Source: DATARH01 sp036489765 (lineage in GTDB: Bacteria; Pseudomonadota; Alphaproteobacteria; ATCC43930; CGMCC-115725). From it: 52,859 bases of DNA. The first letter of the stretch is position 1, and each line of letters starts with the position of its first letter. The stretch is taken from positions 1-52,859 of the forward strand of contig DASXFE010000062.1 in the NCBI GenBank assembly GCA_036489765.1. The letters run 5' to 3'. A model generated the notes under the pieces. The model was not told the origin of the DNA. It did not search any database and worked only from the letters and a program-made list of their open reading frames with translations. Shown here piece by piece: positions 16,983-25,398 of the stretch. A program made the position numbers and the translations under genes.

Positions 16983-18194
16983 ATGATGTTCAAGTCCGCC
17001 CTCAGCCGCGATGCGCGGGTCAATGCGTTGATCTGCTGCGGCCACACGCTGTCGCATTTCTACATCCTATGCCTGCCGACGATGTTCATTGCCTGGCAGA
17101 AGGCATTCGGCGTGCCGTTCGCGGTGCTCGGCATCTCGGTCGCGGTGATGTCGGGAACGACGGCCATCGTGCAGACGCCGATCGGCTTCCTGGTCGACCG
17201 CCACGGCGCCCGCGGGTTTCTGATCGGCGGGACGCTGGTGATGACGCTGTCGATCGCCGCGATGGGGCTGGCAACGCAGTTCTGGCAGATCGTCGTGCTG
17301 GCGATGCTGTCGGGACTCGGCAACGCGGTGTTCCACCCGGCCGACTACGCGATCCTCTCCGGGTCGGTGAGCTCGGAGAAGATGGGCCGCTCGTTTGCGC
17401 TCCATACCTTTACCGGCCATGTCGGTTTCGCCAGCGCCCCGCCGGTGACCGCGGGGCTGACCCTGCTCTTCGGCTGGCGCGCCGCATTGTCGATCGTCGG
17501 GCTCGTCGGCATCCCGGTGGTGCTTGCCATCGTCTGGCAGAGCCGCATCCTCGCCGACCAGAAGCGCACGGCGAAACCTGCCGGCGCCGCAAGCTCGACG
17601 CGGATGCTGTTCTCGCGTTCGATCATGCTGTTTTTCGGCTTTTTCATGACATCGTCGATGGCCAGTGCCGGCGTGCAATCGTGGCTGATCACAGTGCTGC
17701 ACGGCACGCACGGGCTGACCATCGAGGCCGCTTCCTCGGCTCTGACCGCGTTCATGGTCGGCACGATGAGCGGCGTTCTCGTCGGCGGCTGGGTCGCCGA
17801 CCGCACCGAGCGGCATTTCGCCTTCGTCCTCGCGCTGACCCTCGTCGGTTCTGCCCTGATGCTGGTCGTGAACCTCGTCAACCTGCCCGAGGCGATGACG
17901 ATCGGAACCCTATTCGTCACCGGCCATCTGATCGGCGCGAGCCGCACTCCGCGCGACGTGATGGTGAAAGACGCGGCCCCGCCCGGGGAGATCGGCAAGG
18001 TCTTCGGCTTTGTCAGCGCCGGGCTGGCGCTCGGCGGCGCGATCATGCCGGTGCCGTATGGGATGCTGATCGATGGCGGCCGGCCCGACCTCGTGCTGAC
18101 CCTCGTCGCGATGCTGTGGCTGGCGAGCCTCCTTTTCGCCGGCAGCGCCCGCGCCGGCACGCGGGCCGAGCCGATCCCGGAAGCGGCCGACTAG
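16983..18194 (+). CDS. MFS transporter
   Basis: A 403-residue major facilitator superfamily protein with about twelve hydrophobic segments. A loop between segments 2 and 3 reads GFLVDRHGARG, matching the MFS loop signature, and a similar GGWVADRTERH appears in the second half. An early CGHTLSHFYILCLP stretch is shared with FsrR/fosmidomycin-resistance-like members. The double ATG at 16983/16986 is used because the longer frame has no site. The substrate is unknown; efflux of a small molecule is likely. The next gene, zapE, begins 12 bases after the stop. Confidence 0.9.
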   Translation: MMFKSALSRDARVNALICCGHTLSHFYILCLPTMFIAWQKAFGVPFAVLGISVAVMSGTTAIVQTPIGFLVDRHGARGFLIGGTLVMTLSIAAMGLATQFWQIVVLAMLSGLGNAVFHPADYAILSGSVSSEKMGRSFALHTFTGHVGFASAPPVTAGLTLLFGWRAALSIVGLVGIPVVLAIVWQSRILADQKRTAKPAGAASSTRMLFSRSIMLFFGFFMTSSMASAGVQSWLITVLHGTHGLTIEAASSALTAFMVGTMSGVLVGGWVADRTERHFAFVLALTLVGSALMLVVNLVNLPEAMTIGTLFVTGHLIGASRTPRDVMVKDAAPPGEIGKVFGFVSAGLALGGAIMPVPYGMLIDGGRPDLVLTLVAMLWLASLLFAGSARAGTRAEPIPEAAD

Positions 18195-18206
18195 GGCATC
18201 GCCGCC

Positions 18207-19325
18207 GTGGAGCACGTTGCGGCCGGACCGGCCGAAGCCTATCGCGCGCGCGCCGCCGAGGGCGTGATCCGCCCCGATCCGGCCCAGCAACGCGTCGTCG
18301 ACCGCCTCGAGCGGCTCCACGACGGGCTCGCCGCCTATCAGCCGCACCCGAAGCGCCGCGGCCTTTTATCGTTGCTGCATGTCGGCAACGGCAACGGTGC
18401 CTCGACCCCGCGTGGGATTTATCTCGTCGGCCCGGTCGGGCGGGGCAAATCGATGTTGATGGATTTGTTCTTTGCCGCGGCGCGGGTCGAGGCGAAGCGG
18501 CGGGTGCATTTCCACGCCTTCATGCTCGAGGTCCACGACCGCATGGAATCCGAGCGGCGCGCTCACACACGCTCGCCGATCCTCAAGGTCGCCGCCGATC
18601 TCGCCGCCGAGGCGACGCTCCTCTGTTTCGACGAATTCCAGGTCAACGACATCGCGGATGCGATGATCTTGGAGCGCCTGTTCGTCGCCTTGTGGGACGC
18701 CGGGGTTATCGTCGTCGCCACCTCCAACCGCGTTCCGGACCGGCTTTACGAAAACGGCCTCCAGCGCGACCGTTTCGTGCCGTTTATCGATCTGCTCAAA
18801 GAGCGTCTCGACGTCGTCAGCCTCGACAGCGGCCGCGACTATCGGCTCGCCCGGATGCTCGGCAAGCCGGTCTACCACACCCCCCTCGGCGACGCCGCAC
18901 ACCGGGCGCTCGAAACCGCCTTTGCCGATCTTACCGAGCACGAAGAAGGCCGCAGCGAAACGCTGACCGTGATGGCCCGCCCGCTTCACGTACCGCGCGC
19001 CGCCCGCAACGTCGCCTGGTTCGACTTCGACGAGCTGTGCAACCGCCCGCTTTCCGCGGTTGATTACCTGGCGATCGCCGAGCGCTACGGCGCCGTGATC
19101 GTCGAAAACATCCCGCAGCTCTCGCCCCGCGACCGCAACGCCGCCCAACGCTTCCATATCCTGATCGACACGCTTTACGAGGCCCACACTCTCCTCGTCG
19201 CCTCCGCCGCCGCCCCACCGCAGGGGCTGTACACGGTGGGCGACGGCAGCTTCGAATTCCAGCGCACCGTCTCGCGCCTGATGGAGATGCAGAGCGAGGA
19301 GTACATCGCCAACCGGGAGGTTTGA
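18207..19325 (+). CDS. zapE: AFG1-like ATPase ZapE
   Basis: ZapE is a P-loop ATPase of the AFG1 family linked to cell division (Z-ring destabilisation in E. coli) and, in mitochondria, to turnover of respiratory subunits. The 372-residue protein has Walker A GPVGRGKSMLMD, followed by KRRVHFHAFM, a Walker B LCFDEFQVND and a sensor ATSNRVPDRLY. All are family hallmarks. The start is GTG. The location ahead of mdh-sucCD is typical of alphaproteobacteria, with one PPOX gene inserted here. Confidence 0.94.
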   Translation: MEHVAAGPAEAYRARAAEGVIRPDPAQQRVVDRLERLHDGLAAYQPHPKRRGLLSLLHVGNGNGASTPRGIYLVGPVGRGKSMLMDLFFAAARVEAKRRVHFHAFMLEVHDRMESERRAHTRSPILKVAADLAAEATLLCFDEFQVNDIADAMILERLFVALWDAGVIVVATSNRVPDRLYENGLQRDRFVPFIDLLKERLDVVSLDSGRDYRLARMLGKPVYHTPLGDAAHRALETAFADLTEHEEGRSETLTVMARPLHVPRAARNVAWFDFDELCNRPLSAVDYLAIAERYGAVIVENIPQLSPRDRNAAQRFHILIDTLYEAHTLLVASAAAPPQGLYTVGDGSFEFQRTVSRLMEMQSEEYIANREV

Positions 19326-19363
19326 TAAGCTTGGCGCTCTGTTTGCCCTACTAAGGATTCACC

Positions 19364-19816
19364 ATGCCCGAACGTCCCGATATCCGCCTGACCCCTGAGG
19401 AGCAGGCGCAATTTTTTCACGATGTGCGCAAGTGCGCGCTGGCGACGGTCGACAAGGACGGATTTCCGCACGTCGTTGCGATGAATTATTTCGTCAAGGA
19501 TGGCGCCTTCTGCATGACGTCCTATGGCAAGGCGCAGAAGGTGCTGAATGCCCGGCGCAATCCCCACGTCGGGCTGCTGATCGAGACTGGATCGAGCTAT
19601 GCCGAACTGAAAGGCGTCATGGTCCGCGGCACATGTGAGATCCTCGAAGGAGCGGATGCAGTGAGCCAGGCCTTCGCCGACATGGTCGAGACCCGCGGCG
19701 GCAGCTATTCCCGCCCGGCGGGCGCTAGTTCGAGCGCACCGAAGCGGGTCGTCATGAAGATCACGCCGCACAAGATCATGACTTGGGATCACGCCAAGCT
19801 CGGGGGCCGTTACTAA
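19364..19816 (+). CDS. Pyridoxamine 5'-phosphate oxidase (PPOX) family protein
   Basis: A 150-residue split-barrel protein of the PPOX class that binds FMN, F420 or heme. It shows CALATVDKDGFPHVV, the standard first strands, then GKAQKVLNARRNPHVGLLIE in the middle and VMKITPHKIMTWDHAK at the end. AAGGA precedes the ATG. The small size and lack of a pyridoxal signature argue against a true PdxH. It lies between zapE and mdh on the same strand. The cofactor and substrate cannot be told from sequence. Confidence 0.87.
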   Translation: MPERPDIRLTPEEQAQFFHDVRKCALATVDKDGFPHVVAMNYFVKDGAFCMTSYGKAQKVLNARRNPHVGLLIETGSSYAELKGVMVRGTCEILEGADAVSQAFADMVETRGGSYSRPAGASSSAPKRVVMKITPHKIMTWDHAKLGGRY

Positions 19817-19908
19817 CGGCAGGCGTCGCCTTGCCCGTCCGGTGAAATCGCGCTAAACCGGCCCAATCTCGCTAAGACAAGACCACCCCTGCGGACGAGG
19901 ATTCATCG

Positions 19909-20871
19909 ATGGCACGCAACAAGATCGCGCTGATCGGCGCCGGTCAGATCGGCGGCACCCTGGCCCTGCTGGCCGGCATCAAGGAACTGGGCGACGTTGT
20001 TCTCTTCGACATCGTCGACGGCATCCCGCAGGGCAAGGCGCTCGACATCATCCAGGGCAGCTCGATCGAGGATTACGACGCGTCGATCACCGGCGCGAGC
20101 GACTATTCGGCGATCAAGGGCGCCGATGTCGTGATCGTGACCGCCGGCGTACCGCGGAAGCCCGGCATGAGCCGCGACGACCTGATCGGCATCAATACCA
20201 AGGTCATGAGCCAGGTCGGCGCCGCGATCAAGGAACACGCGCCCAACGCCTTCGTCATCACGATCACCAATCCGCTCGACGCGATGGTCTACATGATGCG
20301 CGAGGCGACCGGGTTCCCGTCGAACCGTGTCGTCGGCATGGCCGGTGTGCTCGACAGCGCCCGGTTCCGTTATTTCCTCGCCGAGGAGTTCAACGTGTCG
20401 GTCGAGGACGTCACCGCCTTTGTGCTCGGCGGGCACGGCGACACGATGGTGCCGCTGATCCGCTATTCGACCGTCGCCGGCATTCCGCTGCCCGACCTCA
20501 TCAAAATGGGCTGGACGACGCAGGCGAAGCTCGACCAGATCCTCCAGCGCACCCGCGACGGCGGCGCCGAGATCGTCAACCTGTTGAAGACCGGCTCGGC
20601 CTTCTATGCCCCGGCGAGCGCCGCGATCTCGATGGCCGAAGCCTATCTCCGCGACAAGAAGCGCGTGCTGCCCTGCGCCGTGCTGCTCAACGGCGAATAC
20701 GGGGTCAAGGACCTCTACGTTGGCGTGCCCGCGGTGATCGGCGCCGGCGGGATCGAGCGGATCGTCGAGATCCAGCTCAACGCCGAGGAAAAAGCGATGT
20801 TCGACCAGTCCTGCGGCGCCGTGCGCACCCTCGTCGACATAGCCAAGAAGATGCGGGCCGAGGCGGCGTAA
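19909..20871 (+). CDS. mdh: Malate dehydrogenase (NAD-dependent, LDH-like type)
   Basis: Mdh converts malate and NAD to oxaloacetate in the TCA cycle. The 320-residue protein has the nucleotide motif LIGAGQIGGTLA, the substrate loop VPRKPGMSRDDL with the Arg that distinguishes malate from lactate, ITNPLDAMVY, and the catalytic His in GGHGDTMVPL. It belongs to the LDH-like tetrameric group used by alphaproteobacteria. GAGGA precedes the ATG. sucC follows after a palindromic repeat, forming the mdh-sucC-sucD set. Confidence 0.97.
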   Translation: MARNKIALIGAGQIGGTLALLAGIKELGDVVLFDIVDGIPQGKALDIIQGSSIEDYDASITGASDYSAIKGADVVIVTAGVPRKPGMSRDDLIGINTKVMSQVGAAIKEHAPNAFVITITNPLDAMVYMMREATGFPSNRVVGMAGVLDSARFRYFLAEEFNVSVEDVTAFVLGGHGDTMVPLIRYSTVAGIPLPDLIKMGWTTQAKLDQILQRTRDGGAEIVNLLKTGSAFYAPASAAISMAEAYLRDKKRVLPCAVLLNGEYGVKDLYVGVPAVIGAGGIERIVEIQLNAEEKAMFDQSCGAVRTLVDIAKKMRAEAA

Positions 20872-20880
20872 CCTCTTTCC

Positions 20881-20960
20881 CACCACTCCCGCGGAGGCGG
20901 GACTCCAGAGGCGGCCGCTACGCCGCCAGCCCCTGGACCCCCGCTTTCGCAGGGGTGGCG
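20881..20960. repeat. Long palindromic intergenic repeat, copy 2
   Basis: Arms CCCGCGGAGGCGGGACTCCAG and CCCCTGGACCCCCGCTTTCG flank a central GGCGGCCGCTACGCCGCC. It matches the element at 9585-9663 in arm order and in the CCTGGACCCCCGC core, with a different loop. It separates mdh from sucC inside an otherwise typical operon and could cause partial termination or stabilise the upstream message. Confidence 0.78.
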
Positions 20961-20987
20961 CGGCGGACAAGAAAGGCGTAGCGGCCG

Positions 20988-22157
20988 ATGAACATCCATG
21001 AGTACCAGGCGAAAGAGCTTCTTTCGATCTACGGCGTGCCGATCCCCGCGGGCGGCATCGCCTATACCGAGGCCGAGGCGATCGAGGTGGCAAAGCGTCT
21101 CGGCGGCTCGGGGTGGGTGGTCAAGGCCCAGATTCATGCCGGAGGACGCGGCAAGGCGGGCGGGGTCAAGCTCGTCAAATCCGAGGCCGAGGTCGGCGAG
21201 GCGGCCAAATCGCTGCTCGGCAAGCGTCTCGTCACCCACCAGACCGGACCGCAGGGCCGCGACGTCAAGCGGGTCTACATCGAGGCGGCCTGCGACATCG
21301 CCCGCGAGCTCTATCTGGCGCTGTCGGTCGACCGGGGCACCGGTCGCGTGACCCTGATCGCCGCCGGCGAAGGCGGGATGGAGATCGAGGAACTGGCCGC
21401 GCACTCTCCCGAGAAGATTCTCAAGTCAGTGGTCGACCCGGCCGCCGGCCTGTCTTCGTTTCACGGCCGCCGCCTGGCATTCGAGCTGGGGCTCAACGCG
21501 GCGCAGGCGGCAGCGATGGTCGATTTCGCGGCAGCCCTCCACCGCGCCTTTACAGAGCTCGACGCCGCGCTCGTCGAAATCAACCCGCTGGTCGTCACCG
21601 GCGAGGGCAACCTTCTCGCGCTCGACGCCAAGATGGGGTTCGACGACAACGCGCTTTTCCGCCACTCGCAGATCGCGGCCCTGCGCGACGAGGACGAGGA
21701 GGACCCGATCGAGGTCGAGGCCGGCAAATACGCGCTGAGCTACGTCAAGCTCGACGGCAATATCGGCTGCATGGTCAACGGCGCCGGCCTCGCGATGGCG
21801 ACTATGGACATCATCAAGCTGAACGGGGGCGCGCCGGCCAATTTTCTCGATGTCGGCGGTGGCGCGACGCGCGAGCGGGTGACCGCAGCGTTCAAGCTTA
21901 TTCTCAGCGATGCGAATGTCGAGGCGATCCTCGTCAACATCTTCGGCGGGATCATGCGCTGCGATGTCATCGCCGAGGGCATCGTCTCCGCCGCGCGCGA
22001 GGTCAATCTGCACGTACCGCTGGTGGTTAGGCTCGAAGGCACCAATGTCGATCTCGGCCGCAAGATCCTCGGCCAATCCGGGCTCGCCGTGATCGCCGCC
22101 GACGATCTCGGCGACGCCGCGCAAAAGGTTGTCGCCGCCGTGGCGGAGGCGGGCTGA
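20988..22157 (+). CDS. sucC: Succinyl-CoA ligase (ADP-forming) subunit beta
   Basis: SucC is the nucleotide- and succinate-binding subunit of succinyl-CoA synthetase, which makes ATP from succinyl-CoA in the TCA cycle. The 389-residue protein starts MNIHEYQAKELL, the family's standard opening, and has an ATP-grasp domain with VVKAQIHAGGRGKAGGVK. The C-terminal ligase domain holds GAGLAMATMDIIKLNGG, ANFLDVGGGA and VNIFGGIMRCDV. Length is exactly typical. Its stop overlaps the sucD start by one base. Confidence 0.97.
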   Translation: MNIHEYQAKELLSIYGVPIPAGGIAYTEAEAIEVAKRLGGSGWVVKAQIHAGGRGKAGGVKLVKSEAEVGEAAKSLLGKRLVTHQTGPQGRDVKRVYIEAACDIARELYLALSVDRGTGRVTLIAAGEGGMEIEELAAHSPEKILKSVVDPAAGLSSFHGRRLAFELGLNAAQAAAMVDFAAALHRAFTELDAALVEINPLVVTGEGNLLALDAKMGFDDNALFRHSQIAALRDEDEEDPIEVEAGKYALSYVKLDGNIGCMVNGAGLAMATMDIIKLNGGAPANFLDVGGGATRERVTAAFKLILSDANVEAILVNIFGGIMRCDVIAEGIVSAAREVNLHVPLVVRLEGTNVDLGRKILGQSGLAVIAADDLGDAAQKVVAAVAEAG

Positions 22158-23032
22158 TGTCGATCCTCGTCGATGCCGCGACCACGGTGATCTGCCAGGG
22201 CTTTACCGGCGCGCAGGGCACATTTCATTCCGAGCAGGCGATCGCCTACGGCACCAGGATGGTCGGCGGGGTGACACCGGGAAAGGGCGGCACAAAGCAT
22301 CTCGACCTGCCGGTCTGGGACACCGTGCACGAGGCACGCGCGACAACCGGCTGCACCGCCAGCGTCATCTATGTGCCGCCGCCCTCGGCAGCCGACGCGA
22401 TCCTCGAGGCGATCGACGCCGGGATCGAGCTCGTCATCTGCATCACCGACGGCATCCCCGTGCTCGACATGGTGCGGGTCAAGCGGGCGCTCGCGGGCAC
22501 CGGCACCCGCCTTATCGGCCCCAATTGCCCGGGCGTCATCACCCCGGGCCAGTGCAAGATCGGCATCATGCCGGGTCATATCCACCGGCCGGGGCGGATC
22601 GGCATCGTGTCGCGCTCGGGTACCCTGACCTACGAGGCCGTGGCACAAACGACCGCTGCCGAGCTCGGCCAATCGAGCTGCGTCGGGATCGGCGGCGACC
22701 CGGTGCACGGGCTCGACTTCACCGACGTCATCGAGATGTTCCTCGGCGATGACGCGACCGACGGCATCGTCATGATCGGCGAGATCGGCGGCCACGCGGA
22801 GGAAGACGCCGCCGACCTCATCCGAACCGCCCAGCGCAAAAAGCCCGTCGTCGGCTTTATCGCGGGAACCGCGGCGCCGCCCGGCCGGCGCATGGGCCAT
22901 GCCGGAGCGATCATCTCGGGCGGCAGCGGCGGCGCCGGCGACAAGATCGAAGCGCTGCGCCGCGCCGGAGTCACGATCTGCGACTCGCCTGCGGCAATCG
23001 GCATCACCGCAAAGGCGGTGATGAGGGGCTGA
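22157..23032 (+). CDS. sucD: Succinyl-CoA ligase (ADP-forming) subunit alpha
   Basis: SucD is the CoA-binding and phosphohistidine-bearing subunit. The 291-residue protein shows CQGFTGAQGTFHSEQA and GGVTPGKGGTKHLDLPV in the Rossmann domain, GPNCPGVITPGQCKIGIMP in the middle, and the active His in MGHAGAIISGGSG. The TGATG junction with sucC indicates coupled translation. In many alphaproteobacteria sucA and sucB follow directly, but here an unrelated small gene follows, so the 2-oxoglutarate dehydrogenase genes must lie elsewhere. Confidence 0.97.
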   Translation: MSILVDAATTVICQGFTGAQGTFHSEQAIAYGTRMVGGVTPGKGGTKHLDLPVWDTVHEARATTGCTASVIYVPPPSAADAILEAIDAGIELVICITDGIPVLDMVRVKRALAGTGTRLIGPNCPGVITPGQCKIGIMPGHIHRPGRIGIVSRSGTLTYEAVAQTTAAELGQSSCVGIGGDPVHGLDFTDVIEMFLGDDATDGIVMIGEIGGHAEEDAADLIRTAQRKKPVVGFIAGTAAPPGRRMGHAGAIISGGSGGAGDKIEALRRAGVTICDSPAAIGITAKAVMRG

Positions 23033-23207
23033 CGGCAGCTCGTTTTGCGGGCAACCGCACGGCGATCCATCCCCTCACCTGTTGCCGCTCAGGTATGCGC
23101 AAAAGCGCTCTGTCGGGAACTGGCAATCCGGCTGCGCGTTCCAATTTTGCATCAGTACGGGGTCGTTGCGTTATGTTAACCTCGCCCCGCGAACACGGAG
23201 GTTGATT

Positions 23208-23513
23208 ATGACCCTACGCAATCTGATTGGCTGGAAAGGCCTGACGCTCGCGGCTGCAGCGACATTCGGTCTAGTCGGCATGACTGTAGCCCCGCAGAAG
23301 GCGCATGCGGTGAGCCCCGGCGCGGCGGTTGGCATTGGTCTCGGCGCCTTCGCGCTCGGCAGCGTCCTCGCCGCCCCGCGTCCGTATTATCCCGGCTATT
23401 ACGGCTATGGCTACGGCTACCCCGCCTATTATCCACCGGCCCCCGCGTACTATTCACCGTATGCTCCACGCCAGTGCTGGAATCCGTACTACAATCAATA
23501 TTACGCCTGCTGA
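23208..23513 (+). CDS. Small exported Tyr/Pro/Gly-rich protein
   Basis: A 101-residue protein of unknown function. Residues 1-34 form a signal peptide (hydrophobic LTLAAAATFGLVGM, cleavage likely near AHA-VS), followed by a glycine/alanine stretch and a low-complexity tail dominated by Tyr, Pro and Gly (for example YYGYGYGYPAYYPP) ending in two Cys. Similar tails occur in small cell-envelope proteins of alphaproteobacteria. The ATG at 23208 is chosen for its GGAGG site; the frame extends further back. A strong terminator follows. Confidence 0.78.
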   Translation: MTLRNLIGWKGLTLAAAATFGLVGMTVAPQKAHAVSPGAAVGIGLGAFALGSVLAAPRPYYPGYYGYGYGYPAYYPPAPAYYSPYAPRQCWNPYYNQYYAC

Positions 23514-23532
23514 TCGCGGCACTGCGTAACGA

Positions 23533-23562
23533 AAAGGGCGGACGAATTTTCGTCCGCCCTTT
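23533..23562. terminator. Bidirectional intrinsic terminator
   Basis: Arms AAAGGGCGGACGAA and TTCGTCCGCCCTTT form a perfect 14-bp stem with a minimal loop, flanked by A and T runs. It lies between convergent genes, the Tyr-rich protein on the plus strand and the HD-domain protein on the minus strand, and can serve both. Confidence 0.88.
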
Positions 23563-23585
23563 GCATGTCTAGGGATAGTTGGCGT

Positions 23586-24347
23586 CTACAGGTACTTCGT
23601 CGGCCGATTGAGCGTCCGCCACATATGCGCCGAGGGGCTATCGTCGAAGCCCAGCCCTTCTTTTGGCTGGCGGAAATTCCGGCCGATGATGTCGACAAAG
23701 TCGTCGAGCACGGCAGTCACGTTCGGGTCGAACGAATAGATGTCGTGGACGCAGATCATCCGCGCCGACATGTACCATTTGTGCTTCCGCGCCCGCTCAT
23801 AATCGGCCTTGATGTACTCGTCGGGCTCATAGTCCGCGCCGAAATACCGCCGATACTGATCGGGATAGGGATAGCCGGCCTCCTCGTCGGCGAAGAAGCG
23901 CAGCGCCTGGTGCGCGCGGATCGCCCAGGTCACCTCCTCATCGACATAGGGCTCGACCATCTGCGCGCCCCAATAGCCATGATCCGAGCGGATAAACCCG
24001 ATCACCCCGATATCGTGGAGCAGGCAGGCCAGCACCATCTTTTCCGGCAGCCCGTCCTTGAGGGCGTGCCTGGCGCTCTGCAGCAGGTGCTGAGCCGGGC
24101 CGAAGCGATATTTGAAGAAATCGACGAGCGTCGGTTTCGCCGGCATTTTCGGCAGGCGCGGGTCATCGCCCATCAGCATCTTCGCGTCCGGCTTCGCGGC
24201 CTGGAGCGCGTTGCCGTTGGGCCACGAGAAATCGGCGTCGGCGAGCATGAACAGGCGCGACTTGACGATGATCGCCTCCTCCAGCTCCCGCATCATCTTG
24301 TGCTCGAGCGCGTCGGCGCGCTGCTCGGCGGTCAGGGTGTCGTTCAT
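23586..24347 (-). CDS. HD-domain protein, PhnZ/COG4341-like, paralogue A
   Basis: This 253-residue protein carries an HD-type metal site. H111-D112 lie in ACLLHDIG, with H87 24 residues earlier, H123 in DHGYWGAQ, H146 in IRAHQAL and D202 in CVHDIYSFD. This six-ligand pattern and its spacing resemble mixed-valent diiron oxygenases such as PhnZ rather than plain phosphohydrolases; that assignment is inference. No signal peptide is present. The start at 24347 has AGGAGA upstream. The upstream neighbour (24437-25198) is a same-length paralogue, and no phosphonate genes are nearby. Substrate unknown. Confidence 0.82.
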   Translation of the reverse strand: MNDTLTAEQRADALEHKMMRELEEAIIVKSRLFMLADADFSWPNGNALQAAKPDAKMLMGDDPRLPKMPAKPTLVDFFKYRFGPAQHLLQSARHALKDGLPEKMVLACLLHDIGVIGFIRSDHGYWGAQMVEPYVDEEVTWAIRAHQALRFFADEEAGYPYPDQYRRYFGADYEPDEYIKADYERARKHKWYMSARMICVHDIYSFDPNVTAVLDDFVDIIGRNFRQPKEGLGFDDSPSAHMWRTLNRPTKYL

Positions 24348-24364
24348 GGCGTTGTCTCCTAACG

Positions 24365-24426
24365 AGGAGCGCGAGCGTCGCGCCCGCACCGATCCAAGAA
24401 AATGCGGGCGAGACACCCGCGCTCCT
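24365..24426. repeat. GC-rich palindrome family (GGAGCGCGGGCG type), copy 1
   Basis: Left arm 24365-24388 (AGGAGCGCGAGCGTCGCGCC...) and right arm 24403-24426 (TGCGGGCGAGACACCCGCGC...) pair over about 24 bases with a few mismatches around a 14-base loop. It sits in the 89-base gap between the two HD-domain paralogues. Related copies occur at 31150-31200, 43566-43622 and 47109-47170. Confidence 0.8.
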
Positions 24427-24436
24427 TTGCTTTCTC

Positions 24437-25198
24437 TTACAGATACTTGGCCGGCCGGATCATGGCTCGCCACATATGGGCGACCGGGCTGTTGTCATAA
24501 CCGAGCCCCTCAGCCGGCTGGCGGAAATTGCGGCCGATCACGTCGGTGAATTCCTCGAGCTCGACCTCGACGGTCGGATCGAACGAATAGATGTCGTGAA
24601 CCGTGATCATCCGGCCCGACATATACCATTTGTGATCCTTCATCCGCTTGTAGTCTTCCTCGATATAGGGGTCGGGCCGGTAATCGGCGCCGAACGCCTT
24701 CACATACGAGGCGGGGTACTCGTATCCGACCGAGTCGTCCGGATAGAACCGCAGCACCTGATGCGCGCGGATCGCCCAGGTCACCTCTTCGTCAACATAG
24801 GGCTCGACGAGCTGCGCGCCCCAATACCCATGGTCGCCACGGATAAACCCCATCGTCGAGACGTCGTGGAGCAGACACGCGAGCACCATCTTCTCCGGCA
24901 ACCCGGCCTTCACCGCATGCCGCGCGCTTTGCAGCACATGCGCGGCGGGCCCGAAGCGGTAGCGGAAAAAATCCATAAGCGTCGGCTTTTCCGGCATTTT
25001 CGGCAGCCGCGGGTCGTCGCCCATCAACACGCGGGCGCGCGGGTTTTGCACCATCATCGCGCCGGCATTCGGCGGCGGGGCGAAATCCGCGTCGGCCATC
25101 GAATAGATCCGCGACTTGATGACGATGTAGTCGAGTTCTTCCGACATCTTGTGCTCGAGCGCATCGGCGCGCTGGCTCAGACTCATGGCGTCGTTCAT
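24437..25198 (-). CDS. HD-domain protein, PhnZ/COG4341-like, paralogue B
   Basis: A 253-residue paralogue of the neighbouring gene, the same length and by eye roughly two thirds identical, with no gaps needed. It keeps the His in AAHVLQSARH, the HD pair in ACLLHDVS, the His in DHGYWGAQ, the His in IRAHQVL and the Asp in TVHDIYSFD, so the metal site should be intact. Differences cluster in residues 40-55 and 150-190, which may set substrate choice. GGAGG lies upstream of the ATG at 25198; the longer frame has no support. It is probably the first gene of a two-gene operon. Confidence 0.82.
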   Translation of the reverse strand: MNDAMSLSQRADALEHKMSEELDYIVIKSRIYSMADADFAPPPNAGAMMVQNPRARVLMGDDPRLPKMPEKPTLMDFFRYRFGPAAHVLQSARHAVKAGLPEKMVLACLLHDVSTMGFIRGDHGYWGAQLVEPYVDEEVTWAIRAHQVLRFYPDDSVGYEYPASYVKAFGADYRPDPYIEEDYKRMKDHKWYMSGRMITVHDIYSFDPTVEVELEEFTDVIGRNFRQPAEGLGYDNSPVAHMWRAMIRPAKYL

Positions 25199-25249
25199 TA
25201 GGTTCCTCCGCGGTCGGTCGTGCGGAAATCCTAGCAGATTGCGCCGACC

Positions 25250-25278
25250 TTGACAGGGTTTCCGCCCGCTTCCTAAAT
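25250..25278 (+). promoter_or_regulatory. Probable promoter of the tRNA-Val gene
   Basis: A perfect TTGACA (25250-25255) is followed after 17 bases by CTAAAT (25273-25278), a weak match to the -10 box. Transcription would begin about 15 bases before the tRNA. Position and the consensus -35 box support it; the -10 match is poor. Confidence 0.55.
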
Positions 25279-25299
25279 GCCGCCGACTGTTCCGGGGCC

Positions 25300-25374
25300 G
25301 GGCGCATAGCTCAGCGGGAGAGCACACCCTTCACACGGGTGGGGTCGTAGGTTCAATCCCTACTGCGCCCACCA
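25300..25374 (+). tRNA. tRNA-Val (anticodon CAC)
   Basis: A full cloverleaf can be drawn: acceptor GGGCGCA pairs with TGCGCCC, D arm GCTC...GAGC, anticodon stem CACCC/GGGTG with loop TTCACAC giving anticodon CAC, and a T arm with loop TTCAATC. The discriminator A and an encoded CCA end the gene at 25374. CAC reads the valine codon GUG, one of the main Val codons in this GC-rich DNA. Confidence 0.96.
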
Positions 25375-25398
25375 CCGGCCCCTGGCGAGGGAAGCGAG

